Shown here: positions 47,944 through 57,817 of the stretch, one piece after another
How positions within the stretch are numbered: position 1 is the first letter of the stretch
Layout of the letters: each line of letters starts with the position of its first letter
Assembly (NCBI RefSeq): GCF_000176855.2
Contig: NC_015138.1
Location: 1 to 64,000 of the forward strand
DNA length: 64,000 nt
DNA from: Paracidovorax avenae ATCC 19860
GTDB taxonomy: Bacteria; Pseudomonadota; Gammaproteobacteria; Burkholderiales; Burkholderiaceae_C
Direction of reading: 5' to 3'
Position numbers and translations under genes: made by a program
The notes under the pieces: generated by a model
What the model saw: the letters and a program-made list of their open reading frames with translations, nothing else
What the model was told of the DNA's origin: nothing
Databases searched by the model: none

Positions 47944-48939
47944 GTGTTCAAGAACATGATCATCTACCGCATCGCCGAGTGGCATGCGGAACTGTCCCAG
48001 CTCGAGGAAGCCCTGGCCCGTACCCCGTTCGTGGAGTGCGGCGCCACCCAGGAGAAATCCGTGGGCTGGGTGCCGCCCCGGGGCGAGGCCCACGGCGCGC
48101 TCGCCGAATCCGTGGGCGGCCAGTGGATCCTGCGTTTCATGACCGAGTCCAAGATGCTCCCGGGATCGGTCCTGGCGCGCAAGGTCAAGGACAAGGCCGC
48201 TCGCATCGAGAAGGAAACCGGCCGCAAGCCGGGCAAGAAAGAAACCCGCGAACTCAAGGAAGAGGCCAAGCTCGACCTGCTGCCGATGGCCTTCACCAAG
48301 CAGGGGTCGATGTGGGTCTGGATCGACACCGAGGCGCGCCTGCTGGTGCTCGACACGGGCAGCCAGGGCCGGGCCGATGAAGTCGTCTCGCTGCTGGTGG
48401 AAGCGCTGCCGGGCCTGTCGGTCTCCCTGCTCGATACGCAGACCTCGCCGCAGGCGGCCATGGCCCACTGGCTCAAGGAGCAGGAGCCCCCGGTGGGTTT
48501 CAGCGTGGACCGCGAGTGTGAGCTCAAGAGCGCCGACGAATCCAAGGCCGTGGTCCGCTATGCGCGCCACCCGCTGGACATCGACGAGATCCGCGAGCAC
48601 ATCGCCGCCGGCAAGCTGCCCACCAAGCTCGCGATGAGCTGGGACGACCGCGTCGCCTTCGTGCTGACCGAGGGGCTGCAGATCAAGAAGGTGTCGTTCC
48701 TCGACACGGTGTTCGAGGGCCGCGGCCAGGACGATTCGGGCTTCGACACCGACGTGGCGATCGCCACGGGCGAACTCGCCAAGTTGATCCCCGACCTGAT
48801 CGAGGCGCTGGGCGGGGAGGGCCGCACGGGCCTGGACGGCCCGGCGCCGGCACCGGGCGAGCGCCAAGCCGAGGCAGGCGATGCTGCTGCCGCACCGGCC
48901 GCTGCCACGGCGGACGCGGACGACGACGCACCGTTCTGA
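47944..48939 (+). CDS. rdgC: Recombination-associated protein RdgC
   Basis: The 331-residue protein binds DNA as a ring-shaped dimer and limits RecA-driven recombination. The GTG at 47944 gives MFKNMIIYRIAEW, which lines up with the E. coli N-terminus, and an AAGGA sequence lies before it; a longer in-frame start was rejected. The family segments SVGWVPP near residue 40, VGGQWILRFMTESKMLPGSV near 57 and LDLLPMAFTK near 108 are present. The last ~35 residues are Ala/Asp-rich and extra. Confidence 0.93.
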   Translation: MFKNMIIYRIAEWHAELSQLEEALARTPFVECGATQEKSVGWVPPRGEAHGALAESVGGQWILRFMTESKMLPGSVLARKVKDKAARIEKETGRKPGKKETRELKEEAKLDLLPMAFTKQGSMWVWIDTEARLLVLDTGSQGRADEVVSLLVEALPGLSVSLLDTQTSPQAAMAHWLKEQEPPVGFSVDRECELKSADESKAVVRYARHPLDIDEIREHIAAGKLPTKLAMSWDDRVAFVLTEGLQIKKVSFLDTVFEGRGQDDSGFDTDVAIATGELAKLIPDLIEALGGEGRTGLDGPAPAPGERQAEAGDAAAAPAAATADADDDAPF

Positions 48940-48988
48940 CCGGGCAGCACGGTCCGGGACCTGCGCGCCGCGGCTACCATCGCCCCCC

Positions 48989-50242
48989 ATGGCGCTCAAC
49001 TGGGTCTGGATCGGCTTTTTCACCATCGCGTTCGTGACCGCCGCCGCGCGCTGGGCCTTGGGCGACGCGGATGTCTTCCAGGCGCTGCTGGCCGCGATGT
49101 TCACGGCTGCGCGCTCAGGCTTCGAGATCTCGCTGGGCCTGGCCGGCGCGATGGCGCTCTGGCTGGGCCTGATGCGCGTGGGCGAGCGCGCCGGCATGGT
49201 GGAATTGCTCGCGCGCGCGGCCGGCCCGCTGCTGCGGCGCCTCTTTCCCGGGGTGCCGCAGGGCCATCCGGCGCAGGGCGCGATGACCATGAATTTCTCG
49301 GCCAACCTGCTGGGCCTGGACAACGCCGCCACCCCGCTCGGGCTTACCGCCATGCGCGAGCTGCAGTCGCTGCACACGGGCCCCCGCGACACGGCCAGCG
49401 ATGCGCAGATCATGTTCGTGGTCATGAACACGGCCGGGCTCACGCTGATTCCCACGTCGGTGATCGCGATCCGCCAGAGCGTCGCGGTGCAGCAGGGGCT
49501 GGGCGCGGGCTTCAACGCGGCGGATATCTTCCTGCCTACGCTGCTGGTCACCTTCATCGCGCTGATCGCGGGCGTGCTGGCCGTGGGCCTGTGCCAGCGG
49601 CTGCCGCTCTGGCGACCCCGGCTGCTGCTGCCGCTGGCGGCCGTGTCCGGGCTGCTGGGGGCGGCCGTATGGGCGCTGGGCCGGTTGCCGGCCGAGCAGG
49701 CGTCCCGCATCGCGGGCACCCTCGGCGCGGCGGTGATCCTCGGTATCGTGATGCTCTTCATCCTGGCCGGGGCGGTGCGCCGCATCAACGTGTACGACGC
49801 CTTCATCGACGGCGCCAAGGAAGGCTTCGGCGTGGCCGTGCAGATCGTGCCTTACCTGGTGGCGATCCTGGTGGCCATCGGCGTCTTCCGCGCGGCCGGT
49901 TGCATGGACGCGCTGCTCGCGGCCGTCGGCGCGGGCGTGGCGGCGCTCGGCTGGAACACGGATTTCCTGCCGGCCCTGCCAGTGGGGCTGATGCGGGTGC
50001 TGTCCGGCGCGGGCGCGCGCGGGCTGATGATCGACGTGATGCAGGCGCACGGCGTGGACTCGTTCGCCGGGCGCCTCGCTGCGGTCATGCAGGGCTCCGC
50101 CGAGACCACTTTCTACGTGCTGGCGGTGTACTTCGGCAGCGTGGGCGTGAAGCACACGCGCCATGCCCTGGCCTGCGCGTTGTTCGCCGACGCCGTGGGG
50201 CTGGCCGCCGCGATCGCGGTGGGGTACGCGATGCTGCGCTGA
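48989..50242 (+). CDS. Membrane protein, fused SpmA/SpmB-like nucleoside-recognition domains
   Basis: The 417-residue protein has about ten membrane helices and two nucleoside-recognition (Gate) domains: the first (about 30-190) with GAMTMNFSANLLGLDNAATP near 100-119, the second (about 250-400) with VQIVPYLVAILVAIGVFRAAG near 290. This is the fusion of spore maturation proteins A and B seen in many Gram-negatives. The transported or sensed molecule is unknown. The ATG at 48989 begins 49 bp after rdgC. Confidence 0.85.
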   Translation: MALNWVWIGFFTIAFVTAAARWALGDADVFQALLAAMFTAARSGFEISLGLAGAMALWLGLMRVGERAGMVELLARAAGPLLRRLFPGVPQGHPAQGAMTMNFSANLLGLDNAATPLGLTAMRELQSLHTGPRDTASDAQIMFVVMNTAGLTLIPTSVIAIRQSVAVQQGLGAGFNAADIFLPTLLVTFIALIAGVLAVGLCQRLPLWRPRLLLPLAAVSGLLGAAVWALGRLPAEQASRIAGTLGAAVILGIVMLFILAGAVRRINVYDAFIDGAKEGFGVAVQIVPYLVAILVAIGVFRAAGCMDALLAAVGAGVAALGWNTDFLPALPVGLMRVLSGAGARGLMIDVMQAHGVDSFAGRLAAVMQGSAETTFYVLAVYFGSVGVKHTRHALACALFADAVGLAAAIAVGYAMLR

Positions 50243-50344
50243 CGGACACAGGCGGGGCGACGGGGTAGCCGGGCGGATGGGCCGGCCAATTGCAGGAGAA
50301 TCCGGGCTTCTTTCCTTTTCGCTTCAGCCAGAGAGCCTCATCCC

Positions 50345-50593
50345 GTGACCGACGCAGTGCAACGCCCCGAACTCCCCGACCACCTCTCCATCGACCCGCG
50401 CAGCAAGTTCCACGTGCCCGCCGTGTTCGAGCACGACATCGGCATCCGCTTCAACGGCAAGGAGCGCTTCGACGTGGAAGAGTATTGCGTGAGCGAAGGC
50501 TGGATCAAGGTGCCGGCCGGCAAGACGGTGGACCGCAAGGGCCGGCCGCTGCTCCTCACGCTCAAGGGGACGGTGGAAGCGTTCTACAAATAA
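50345..50593 (+). CDS. DUF3297 family protein
   Basis: The 82-residue protein matches DUF3297: LPDHLSIDPRSKFH near residue 10, GIRFNGKERFDVEEYCVSEGW near 33 and KGRPLLLTLKGTVEAFYK at the end. The function is unknown. It starts with GTG at 50345. It converges with the STY0301-like gene three bases later. Confidence 0.85.
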   Translation: MTDAVQRPELPDHLSIDPRSKFHVPAVFEHDIGIRFNGKERFDVEEYCVSEGWIKVPAGKTVDRKGRPLLLTLKGTVEAFYK

Positions 50594-50596
50594 AAG

Positions 50597-51088
50597 TCAC
50601 TCGCACCGGAACCGCACCTGCAGCACCGATGGATTCCCGGCGGTGCGGGACATGGCCACGCAGCGCTTCGCCGCATCGTCCATGCGCTGCACCAGGCGCA
50701 CCGTGCCGCCTGCGTAGTCGCACGAGGCGAACTTGCCTTGCGGGTAGTCGCCCTCGAACACCCACGTGGCGGTGGATTCGCCCTTGCCACCCTTCGCGCC
50801 CTTGGCCGGCTTGTCCGACGTGGGCACCAGTGCCGCACCCTGGGCGGGCGGGCCGTCGAAAAAGTTGTAGCCGGTCAGGCGCAGCGGGCTTGCGTCCAGC
50901 ACGATCTCGGTGCCTGCAGGCACGCCCGAGGCGCTGGCCTTCGGGGCGTCGAGCCGGACCGTGGCGGGGCATTCCAGCGTGGACGCCGACGCCGGCGCGG
51001 TGCCGGTGGCTGCCATGAGCAAAAGGGCCAGGGCTACCGACCGGCCGGCCGGAGTGTGAAAGGCAGATGCGGATGCTGGGTGCGTCAT
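50597..51088 (-). CDS. STY0301-like secreted protein
   Basis: The 163-residue protein has a signal peptide ending ASAS near residue 35, then a small domain with LTGYNFFDGPPAQGAALVP near 70-90, and two late cysteines in FASCDYAGG and KRCVAMS. The pattern fits the STY0301 family, often found beside BPSL0067-type peptidase genes and suspected of an immunity role. The ATG at 51088 was chosen because it starts the signal peptide. A remnant of such a neighbour lies just upstream at 51124. Confidence 0.65.
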   Translation of the reverse strand: MTHPASASAFHTPAGRSVALALLLMAATGTAPASASTLECPATVRLDAPKASASGVPAGTEIVLDASPLRLTGYNFFDGPPAQGAALVPTSDKPAKGAKGGKGESTATWVFEGDYPQGKFASCDYAGGTVRLVQRMDDAAKRCVAMSRTAGNPSVLQVRFRCE

Positions 51089-51123
51089 AGAGATCCCGGT
51101 GTCGTTCTTCCTGCGTGCCTTCA

Positions 51124-51349
51124 TCATTCGATGACGGAATACGCGGCGGCGTTGTTGCTCGGGTCGGCGAAATCGCCGTTCTTGCGGTGGGGCTTGGGCC
51201 GCACGTAGCGCATGGACACCTTGGGCTTTTGCGTGTCGCTCAGCCATTGGTCCATGATCCAGATGCCGCCGGGATCCTGCGAGATGAAGAACGCTGCATG
51301 GTTGCCCGTGGGCAGGCTGCCGTACTTGCCGGCGCTGTTTCCAATCGTT
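51124..51349 (-). pseudogene. C-terminal remnant of a BPSL0067-like peptidase gene
   Basis: Directly after the thiolase stop the minus strand reads, without a start codon, GKYGSLPTGNHAAFFISQD and then GGIWIMDQWL and VSMRYVRPKP to a stop at 51124. This is the C-terminal part of the BPSL0067 family (a predicted NlpC/P60-like amidase); the catalytic His region GNHAAFF remains and the Cys half is gone. It precedes the STY0301-like gene, so an effector-immunity type pair seems to have been cut when the thiolase gene came to lie here. Confidence 0.65.
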
Positions 51350-52540
51350 TCAAATGCGCTCGAAAATGGCCGCGATGCCCTGGCCGCCGCCGATGCACAT
51401 CGTGACCAGCGCATAGCGGCCGCCCGTGCGGTGCAGCTCGGCGATGGCCTTGGTAGTAATGATGGCGCCCGTGGCACCCACGGGATGGCCGAGCGAGATG
51501 CCCGAGCCGTTCGGGTTCACCTTGGCTGGGTCCAGGCCCAGCTCCTGGATCACCGCACAGGCTTGGGCGGCGAAGGCTTCGTTGGCCTCGATCACGTCCA
51601 TGTCCTGCACCGACAGGCCCGTACGCTGCAGCACCGCGCGCGTGGCGGGCACCGGGCCGATGCCCATGTAGGCCGGGTCCACGCCGGCATGCGCGTAGCC
51701 GACCAGGCGCGCCAGCGGCCTGGCACCCAGCGCGGCCGCGCGGTCGCCCGCCACCAGCACCACGGCGGCCGCGCCGTCGTTGATGCCCGAGGCGTTGCCC
51801 GCGGTGACCGTGCCCCCGTCCTTCTTGAACGCGGGCTTCATGCCGGCCAGCACCTCGACCGTGGTGCCTCCACGCACGTGCTCGTCGGTGTCGAACAGCG
51901 TGGTCGTGCCCTTGCGGCCGGGGATTTCCACCGGAACGATCTGCTCCTTGAAGTAGCCCGCCTCGATGGCGGCGGCCGCGCGGCGCTGGCTTTCTGCCGC
52001 CAGCCGGTCCTGCGCCTCGCGGCCGATGCGGTAGCGCTCGGCCACGTTTTCAGCGGTGATGCCCATGTGCATCTTCTGCCACGGGTCGTGCAGGATGCCC
52101 AGCATGTAGTCGATGCTCTTCGCATCGCCCATGCGTGCGCCCCAGCGGGCGGCGGTGTCGAAGTAGGGGCCCCGGCTCATCGATTCGCTGCCGCCGCCGA
52201 TGGCCACGTCGCAGTCGCCCAGCGCGATCGCCTGCGCCGCCGACACGATGGCCTGCAGGCCCGAGCCGCACAGGCGGTTGACGTTGAAGGCGGGCGTCTC
52301 CACCGGGCAGCCCGCATCGATGGCGGCCACGCGCGAGAGGTAGGCGTCCTTCGTGTCGGTGGGGATCACGTTGCCCATCACCACGTGGCCGACCGCATCG
52401 GCCGCGATCCCGCTGCGCTCGATGGCCGCGTGCACGGCAGTGGTGGCGAGCTGGGTGTTGGGGATGTCCTTGAGCGAGCCGCCGAAGGTGCCGATGGCGG
52501 TGCGGGCGATGGAGGCGATGAGGATGTCGCGGGAGGGCAT
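51350..52540 (-). CDS. Acetyl-CoA C-acyltransferase (thiolase)
   Basis: The 396-residue enzyme condenses or cleaves acyl-CoA thioesters. The nucleophile Cys is in [11 protein letters not shown] near residue 90, the catalytic His in GHPVGATGA near 351, and the second Cys in MCIGGGQG near 380. It is closer to the 3-ketothiolase/BktB type than to classical AtoB. The start at 52540 has AAGGA upstream. Its 3' end abuts the truncated BPSL0067-like fragment. Confidence 0.92.
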   Translation of the reverse strand: MPSRDILIASIARTAIGTFGGSLKDIPNTQLATTAVHAAIERSGIAADAVGHVVMGNVIPTDTKDAYLSRVAAIDAGCPVETPAFNVNRLCGSGLQAIVSAAQAIALGDCDVAIGGGSESMSRGPYFDTAARWGARMGDAKSIDYMLGILHDPWQKMHMGITAENVAERYRIGREAQDRLAAESQRRAAAAIEAGYFKEQIVPVEIPGRKGTTTLFDTDEHVRGGTTVEVLAGMKPAFKKDGGTVTAGNASGINDGAAAVVLVAGDRAAALGARPLARLVGYAHAGVDPAYMGIGPVPATRAVLQRTGLSVQDMDVIEANEAFAAQACAVIQELGLDPAKVNPNGSGISLGHPVGATGAIITTKAIAELHRTGGRYALVTMCIGGGQGIAAIFERI

Positions 52541-52713
52541 GGCTGGTGATCCTTCGAAGAAAGAAAAGCGGAAAGATCGAATGCCCGGAGGCCTGTTGCC
52601 ATCAGGTTCCGGGCAGCGATCCATGCCGCCATCGTAGGCCTGCGGTCTCGCACGGACTGGCGCCAAGGCGTCATCGCATGGGACGCAAGAACCTTGGGAC
52701 GAGCGAAACTCTT

Positions 52714-52728
52714 AAACCCTGCGGGTTT
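52714..52728 (-). terminator. Possible terminator after cueR
   Basis: AAACCC (52714-52719), TGC, GGGTTT (52723-52728) form a small stem; on the minus strand it is followed by AAGAGTTT, a poor U-tract. The gap 52541-52812 holds no gene. It may end the cueR transcript. Confidence 0.35.
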
Positions 52729-52812
52729 TATAAGTCGTTGACCTGAAAGGATGAATTTTGGAGGTACGGATGTTCCATACCTCTCTGGGTCAAAGTTTGC
52801 CTGCTCTGCGTT

Positions 52813-53325
52813 TCAGCCTTCAGAAGCCCCCGCCAAGTCATCCAGGATCGGGCAATCCGGCCGCCCATCCCCCTGGCAGCAGCCCACCAGCTGCTGCAGC
52901 GAGCGCTGCATGGCCTGCATGGACTCGATGCGGCGGCCCAGGTCGTCGATGTGGGCCTGGGCGATGCGCTTGACCTCGCGGCTGGCGCGGCGCTGGTCCT
53001 GCCAGAGGCCGAGCAGGGCGGCGATCTCTTCCATCGAGAAGCCCAGGTCGCGCGCGCGGCGGATGAAGCGCAGGGTATGGATATCTCGTTCGCCGTACTG
53101 GCGGTAGCCACCGTCCGTGCGGGCCACGCCGCGCAGCAGGCCGAGGGCCTCGTAGTGGCGGACCATGCGCTGCGAGACGCCCGCCCGCGCGGCGGCGGTG
53201 CCGATGGGCACGGGCGTTGCGGCCACTGGAGTCGCTGTTCCCGCCTCCGGGGTCGCTGCGTTGGCGGCACCGGACCGCGTGCCGGCAGGCCGGGGCCGGC
53301 GATGCATCGTCGCCTGCGCGCTCAT
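52813..53325 (-). CDS. cueR: Copper-responsive MerR regulator CueR
   Basis: The 170-residue regulator has a MerR helix-turn-helix (VSQRMVRHYEALGLL near residues 49-63), a dimerisation helix and a C-terminal metal loop CCQGDGRPDC near 150, with two ligand cysteines. Most CueR proteins are about 135 residues; this one has an extra 40-residue Ala/Thr-rich N-terminal arm. It overlaps the copZ stop by 4 bp. Target promoters with 19-bp spacers lie in the copZ-copA divergent region. Confidence 0.9.
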   Translation of the reverse strand: MSAQATMHRRPRPAGTRSGAANAATPEAGTATPVAATPVPIGTAAARAGVSQRMVRHYEALGLLRGVARTDGGYRQYGERDIHTLRFIRRARDLGFSMEEIAALLGLWQDQRRASREVKRIAQAHIDDLGRRIESMQAMQRSLQQLVGCCQGDGRPDCPILDDLAGASEG

Positions 53326-53519
53326 GCCGCGACCGTGTAGCCCTCTTCGGTGATGGCGGCGGCCAGCGCCTCGCGGGGGCGGTCGCTGTCCACCACGACA
53401 CGGCCGGTGGGCAGGTCGACCTGCACGGTGGCGTCGGTGTCGACCTGGCGGACGGCGTGCACGACGGCGCGCTCGCAGTGGCCGCAGGTCATGCCCTGGA
53501 CCTGGAAGCTGTGTTGCAT
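53322..53519 (-). CDS. copZ: Copper chaperone with heavy-metal-associated domain
   Basis: The 65-residue protein is one HMA domain with the metal site GMTCGHC near residues 9-15. It likely carries Cu(I) to CopA and to the regulator. It is cotranscribed with cueR (4-bp overlap) and divergent from copA. Confidence 0.9.
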   Translation of the reverse strand: MQHSFQVQGMTCGHCERAVVHAVRQVDTDATVQVDLPTGRVVVDSDRPREALAAAITEEGYTVAA

Positions 53520-53566
53520 GGCGAACTCCTTTTCGGATGGCAGTGGATGGATGCCGGAATGATGAA

Positions 53567-53636
53567 CCCTGACATGGTGGCAGAGTCAAGCATCGGCTGC
53601 GCCCCGCGGGGTCTTGACCTTGCCATGATGTCAGGG
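53567..53636. promoter_or_regulatory. Two facing CueR-type operators between copZ and copA
   Basis: A 24-bp site at 53567-53590 is matched in reverse complement by 53613-53636 with 20 of 24 identical. Each contains a -35 element TTGAC(C/T) and, 19 bp on, a weak -10, the stretched spacing that MerR-family activators need. One site would drive copZ-cueR on the minus strand, the other copA on the plus strand. Confidence 0.75.
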
Positions 53637-53650
53637 GTTAACGTGCCGGC

Positions 53651-55951
53651 ATGGCTGATTCATCTTCCTCTGCTTCCTTCTCTCCCGATGGCCCGGCTGC
53701 CGCACTGGCGGAGCGGTCCCTGGACCTGGGCATCGGCGGCATGACCTGCGCGAGTTGCTCTGGCCGCGTGGAGCGTGCGCTGCGCAAGGTGCCCGGCGTG
53801 CGCAGTGCCGAGGTCAACCTCGCGACCGAGCGTGCGCACATCGTCTACGGTGCGCGGGATGGTGGCGAGGCCGACGCCATGGATGGCCTGCTGCGCCGCG
53901 CCGTGCGCCATGCGGGCTACGAGCCGCGCGCGGCGGATGCGCCTGAGCCGCCGGATGCGGCCTCGCCCTGGGCCGGCTTCGGGCCGGTGGCGGCAGGCAT
54001 CGCGCTGTCGCTCCCTCTGGTGCTGCCCATGCTCGGCGGCCTGGCGGGGCGGGACTGGATGCCGCCGGCCTGGCTGCAGTGGCTGCTCGCCACGCCCGTG
54101 CAGTTCGTGCTGGGCTCGCGTTTCTACCGCGCGGGCTGGCATGCGCTGCGTGCGCGCGCCGGCAACATGGACCTGCTCGTGGCCATCGGTACCAGCGCGG
54201 CCTACGGCCTGTCGCTGTGGCTCTGGCTCGCGTCCGGGCACGGGGCGGGGCATGCGCCGCACCTGTACTTCGAGGCCTCGGCCGTGGTGATCACCCTGGT
54301 GCTGCTGGGCAAGTGGCTGGAGGCCCGCGCCAAGCGGCAGACCACGGCGGCGATCCGCGCACTGCATGCGCTGCGGCCGGACGCCGCGCACTGGATCGGA
54401 CCGGACGGTGAGGTGGACGTGCCCGTGGCCGAGCTGATGGCAGGGGACCGCATCGCCGTGCGCCCCGGCGAACGCCTGCCGGTGGACGGCACGGTGATCG
54501 AGGGGCACACGCAGGTGGACGAATCCATGCTGACCGGCGAGCCGCTGCCGGTGGCGCGGGGCCCGGACGACCCGGTGACGGGCGGATCGGTGAACGGCGA
54601 TGGCCGCGTGGTGGTGCGGGTGACGGCCGTGGGTGCGGAGACGGTGCTGGCGCGCATCATCCGCCTGGTGGAGGAGGCGCAGGCCGCCAAGGCACCGATC
54701 CAGCGGCTGGTGGACCGCGTCTCCGCCGTGTTCGTGCCGGCCGTGCTGGTGCTGGCGCTGTGCACGCTGCTGGGCTGGCTGGCCTGGGGCGCGGGCCTGG
54801 AGACCGCGCTGATCCACGCCGTGGCCGTGCTGGTGATTGCCTGCCCTTGCGCGCTGGGCCTGGCCACGCCGGCCGCGATCATGGCGGGCACGGGCGTGGC
54901 CGCGCGGCACGGCATCCTCATCAAGGATGCGGAGGCACTCGAGGCGGCGCACGGCGTGGACACCGTCGCTTTCGATAAAACGGGCACCCTGACACTGGGC
55001 CGCCCCCGCCTGCAGACGTTCGATGCGGCGCCCGGGCAGGACGCGCAGGGGCTGCTGGCGACCGCGGCTGCGCTGCAGGCGGGCAGCGGGCATCCGCTGG
55101 CGCATGCCACGCTGCAGGCCGCGCGCGAGCGGGGGCTGGCGCTGCCCGAGGCGGCGGCAGATGCGGGTGCGGTTCCGGGCCAGGGAGTGGAGGGCCGGAC
55201 CGGGGGCGCACTGTGGCGCATGGGCAGCCTGCGCTGGATGGCCGCGCTGGGTGCCGTGGTGCCCCAACCGCTGGCCGAGCGCGCGCGTGCGCTGCAGGAC
55301 GGCGGTGCCACGGTGTCCGCGCTGGCCGAACAGTTGCCGGACGGCGGGCATGCGGTGCGTGCCGTGCTGGCGTTCGGGGATGAGCCCAAGTCCGGTGCGG
55401 CCGCGGCGATCGAAGCTTTGCGGTCGCGGGGGCTGCGGGTGGTCATGCTGTCGGGCGACAACCGCGGGGCCGCCGAGGCGATGGCACGGCAACTGGGCCT
55501 GCGGCCCGAAGCGGGCGAGGTCGTGGCCGAAGTGCTGCCGGGCGGCAAGGCCGAGCGCGTTGCGCAACTCCAACGCGGCGGTGGGCAGGCCCCGGAGGGG
55601 CCGGGCCGGCATGTCGTGGCCATGGTGGGAGACGGGGTCAACGACGCGCCCGCGCTGGCCGCGGCCGACGTGGGCATCGCCATGGGCAACGGCACCGACG
55701 TGGCCATGCATGCGGCCGGCATCACGCTCATGCGTGGGGATCCGGCGCTGGTGGCGGCCGCCATCGACATATCCCGGCGCACGGTGGTCAAGATAAGGCA
55801 GAACCTCTTCTGGGCGTTCGTGTACAACGCTGCGGGCATTCCTCTGGCCGCGCTGGGCTACCTCAGCCCGGTGGTGGCAGGTGCGGCCATGGCGCTCAGT
55901 TCGGTGAGCGTGCTGGCAAATGCCTTGCTGTTGAAGCGCTGGCGTCTTTGA
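53651..55951 (+). CDS. copA: Cu(I)-exporting P1B-type ATPase
   Basis: The 766-residue pump has one N-terminal HMA domain ([15 protein letters not shown] near residue 32), eight membrane helices with the metal site CPC in [12 protein letters not shown] near 400, the phosphorylation motif DKTGTLT near 442, HP in SGHPLAHA near 480 and [10 protein letters not shown] near 660. It exports copper to the periplasm. The start at 53651 follows the CueR-type operator directly, with no strong ribosome-binding site. Confidence 0.95.
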   Translation: MADSSSSASFSPDGPAAALAERSLDLGIGGMTCASCSGRVERALRKVPGVRSAEVNLATERAHIVYGARDGGEADAMDGLLRRAVRHAGYEPRAADAPEPPDAASPWAGFGPVAAGIALSLPLVLPMLGGLAGRDWMPPAWLQWLLATPVQFVLGSRFYRAGWHALRARAGNMDLLVAIGTSAAYGLSLWLWLASGHGAGHAPHLYFEASAVVITLVLLGKWLEARAKRQTTAAIRALHALRPDAAHWIGPDGEVDVPVAELMAGDRIAVRPGERLPVDGTVIEGHTQVDESMLTGEPLPVARGPDDPVTGGSVNGDGRVVVRVTAVGAETVLARIIRLVEEAQAAKAPIQRLVDRVSAVFVPAVLVLALCTLLGWLAWGAGLETALIHAVAVLVIACPCALGLATPAAIMAGTGVAARHGILIKDAEALEAAHGVDTVAFDKTGTLTLGRPRLQTFDAAPGQDAQGLLATAAALQAGSGHPLAHATLQAARERGLALPEAAADAGAVPGQGVEGRTGGALWRMGSLRWMAALGAVVPQPLAERARALQDGGATVSALAEQLPDGGHAVRAVLAFGDEPKSGAAAAIEALRSRGLRVVMLSGDNRGAAEAMARQLGLRPEAGEVVAEVLPGGKAERVAQLQRGGGQAPEGPGRHVVAMVGDGVNDAPALAAADVGIAMGNGTDVAMHAAGITLMRGDPALVAAAIDISRRTVVKIRQNLFWAFVYNAAGIPLAALGYLSPVVAGAAMALSSVSVLANALLLKRWRL

Positions 55952-56055
55952 GAATTGCAATTGCTTCGGTTACGCTCGGTGATCGCTTTGCTACGTTTTG
56001 TTTCATTCATAGCCGGCCCGCATCGACGTGCTGGGGGGATTAGAGGAAGGCAATC

Positions 56056-57720
56056 ATGAAATTCGATTCGCTCATGCGCGGGTTCACCATCCGTGTCCGC
56101 ATGCTCGGGGCCATCGGTGTCGTACTGTGTCTGCTGGGCCTGCTCGGCGGTGCGGGCATGCTGGGCATGTTCCGCATCCACGCGATGAGCGAGGAATTCA
56201 TCGGCCATTCCTTCTCGGAAGTCAGCGCCATGGCCGAGCTGCGCGGCGAGATGGGCAACATCCGCCAGCACGAGAAGGACATGATCATCCAGTACGAGAA
56301 GCCCGAGGGCGTGCAGAAGTCGCACGCGGCCTGGCTGGAAAGCCTGGACCGTGCCAAGAAGGCCGCCGCGCGCTTCCAGGACGGCGGGCAGGACAAGGAC
56401 AACCAGCTGGCCACCGACATCGTGAAGCGGCTCGATGCCTACCGCACCCAGTTCGCGAGCGTCGCGCGCCAGCTCGAGGCTGGCGGCTATGACAGCGCCA
56501 CCATCGCCAACCGCATGAGCACCAAGGCCGTGGCGGAATTTGCCGAGGCCGACAAGCTGCTCACCCAGCTGGACAGCGAACTGCGCAAGGAAGTGGCGGA
56601 GGTAACCGCGCGCCAGCAGTCCGTGTCCGAGCAGACCAAGTGGCTGTTCGCGCTGGCGGTGGTGATCACCGTGGTGGTGGTGGTGCCGCTCACGCTGCTG
56701 AACATGAATTCCATCTGCCGCCCGCTGGTGGAGGCGCGCCGCATGGCCCAGGCCATCGCCGGCGGCGACCTGTCGCAGCGCATGCACGTGGAGGGCCGCG
56801 ACGAGGTGGCTGACCTGCAGCGCTCGCTACAGGGCATGCAGCAGGGGCTGGGCGCACTGGTGTCGCAGGTGCGCGATGCGAGCGGCAGCATCGCCACGGC
56901 CAGCCAGGAGATCGCCTCGGGCAACCAGGACCTGTCCTCGCGCACGGAGCAGACTGCCAGCAACGCGCAGGAGGCGGTGGCCTCGCTGTCGCAGCTCACA
57001 TCCACGGTGCAGCAGACGGCATCGTCCTCGCAGGTGGCCAACCAACTCGTCGCCTCCGCATCGGGCATCGCCACGCGGGGCGGCGCCGTGGTGGAGCAGG
57101 CGGTGGCCAGCATGCACGAGATCTCGGCCTCCAGCCGCAAGATCGGCGACATCATCGGGCTGATCGACTCCATCGCCTTCCAGACCAACATCCTGGCGCT
57201 GAATGCGGCCGTGGAGGCCGCCCGGGCCGGCGAGCAGGGCCGGGGCTTCGCCGTGGTGGCCGGCGAGGTGCGCAGCCTCGCGCAGCGCAGCGCCCAGGCG
57301 GCCAGCGAGATCAAGGGACTCATCAGCTCGAGCGTGACCGCCGTGAACGGCGGCGTGCGCCACGTGGAGGATGCGGGCTCCGCCATGAAGGAGATCGTGG
57401 AGAGCGTGCAGCGCGTCTCGGACATCATCGGCGAGATCAACTCCGCCGCCGCCGAGCAGTCTTCCGGCATCGGGCAGGTCAACGGTTCCGTGGGCGAGAT
57501 CGACCGCATGACCCAGCAGAACGCCGCACTGGTGGAGCAGTCCGCCGCCGCCGCGGAATCGCTGCGCGAGCAGGCTGCGCGCCTGTCGCAGGTGGTGCAG
57601 CAGTTCCACCTGGACGATGCGGCGGTGGCGGGCCATGCGGCGGCCACCCCCGGTTCCGGCGCCTATGGCGATGCGGCGGTGCTGCCGGCGGGTGGCCGGA
57701 CGGCTTTGCTGTCGGCTTGA
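56056..57720 (+). CDS. Methyl-accepting chemotaxis protein
   Basis: The 554-residue receptor has a first membrane helix near residues 13-40, a periplasmic four-helix-bundle sensor (to about 195), a second helix near 197-217, a HAMP domain (218-270) and a signalling domain with the conserved hairpin IIGLIDSIAFQTNILALNAAVEAARAGEQGRGF beginning near residue 370. No C-terminal pentapeptide for methylation enzymes is present. The ligand is unknown. It is a single gene; the 104-bp gap before it shows no clear flagellar-type promoter. Confidence 0.93.
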   Translation: MKFDSLMRGFTIRVRMLGAIGVVLCLLGLLGGAGMLGMFRIHAMSEEFIGHSFSEVSAMAELRGEMGNIRQHEKDMIIQYEKPEGVQKSHAAWLESLDRAKKAAARFQDGGQDKDNQLATDIVKRLDAYRTQFASVARQLEAGGYDSATIANRMSTKAVAEFAEADKLLTQLDSELRKEVAEVTARQQSVSEQTKWLFALAVVITVVVVVPLTLLNMNSICRPLVEARRMAQAIAGGDLSQRMHVEGRDEVADLQRSLQGMQQGLGALVSQVRDASGSIATASQEIASGNQDLSSRTEQTASNAQEAVASLSQLTSTVQQTASSSQVANQLVASASGIATRGGAVVEQAVASMHEISASSRKIGDIIGLIDSIAFQTNILALNAAVEAARAGEQGRGFAVVAGEVRSLAQRSAQAASEIKGLISSSVTAVNGGVRHVEDAGSAMKEIVESVQRVSDIIGEINSAAAEQSSGIGQVNGSVGEIDRMTQQNAALVEQSAAAAESLREQAARLSQVVQQFHLDDAAVAGHAAATPGSGAYGDAAVLPAGGRTALLSA

Positions 57721-57817
57721 TGGATGGGAGGCGGGGCGGGAGCGATTTTGCTCCTCGCCTCGGCCTGTCGAACGGAGCGGTTTCCCCCAGGCGTTTCTCA
57801 GGGCGTGCTGAACTCGA

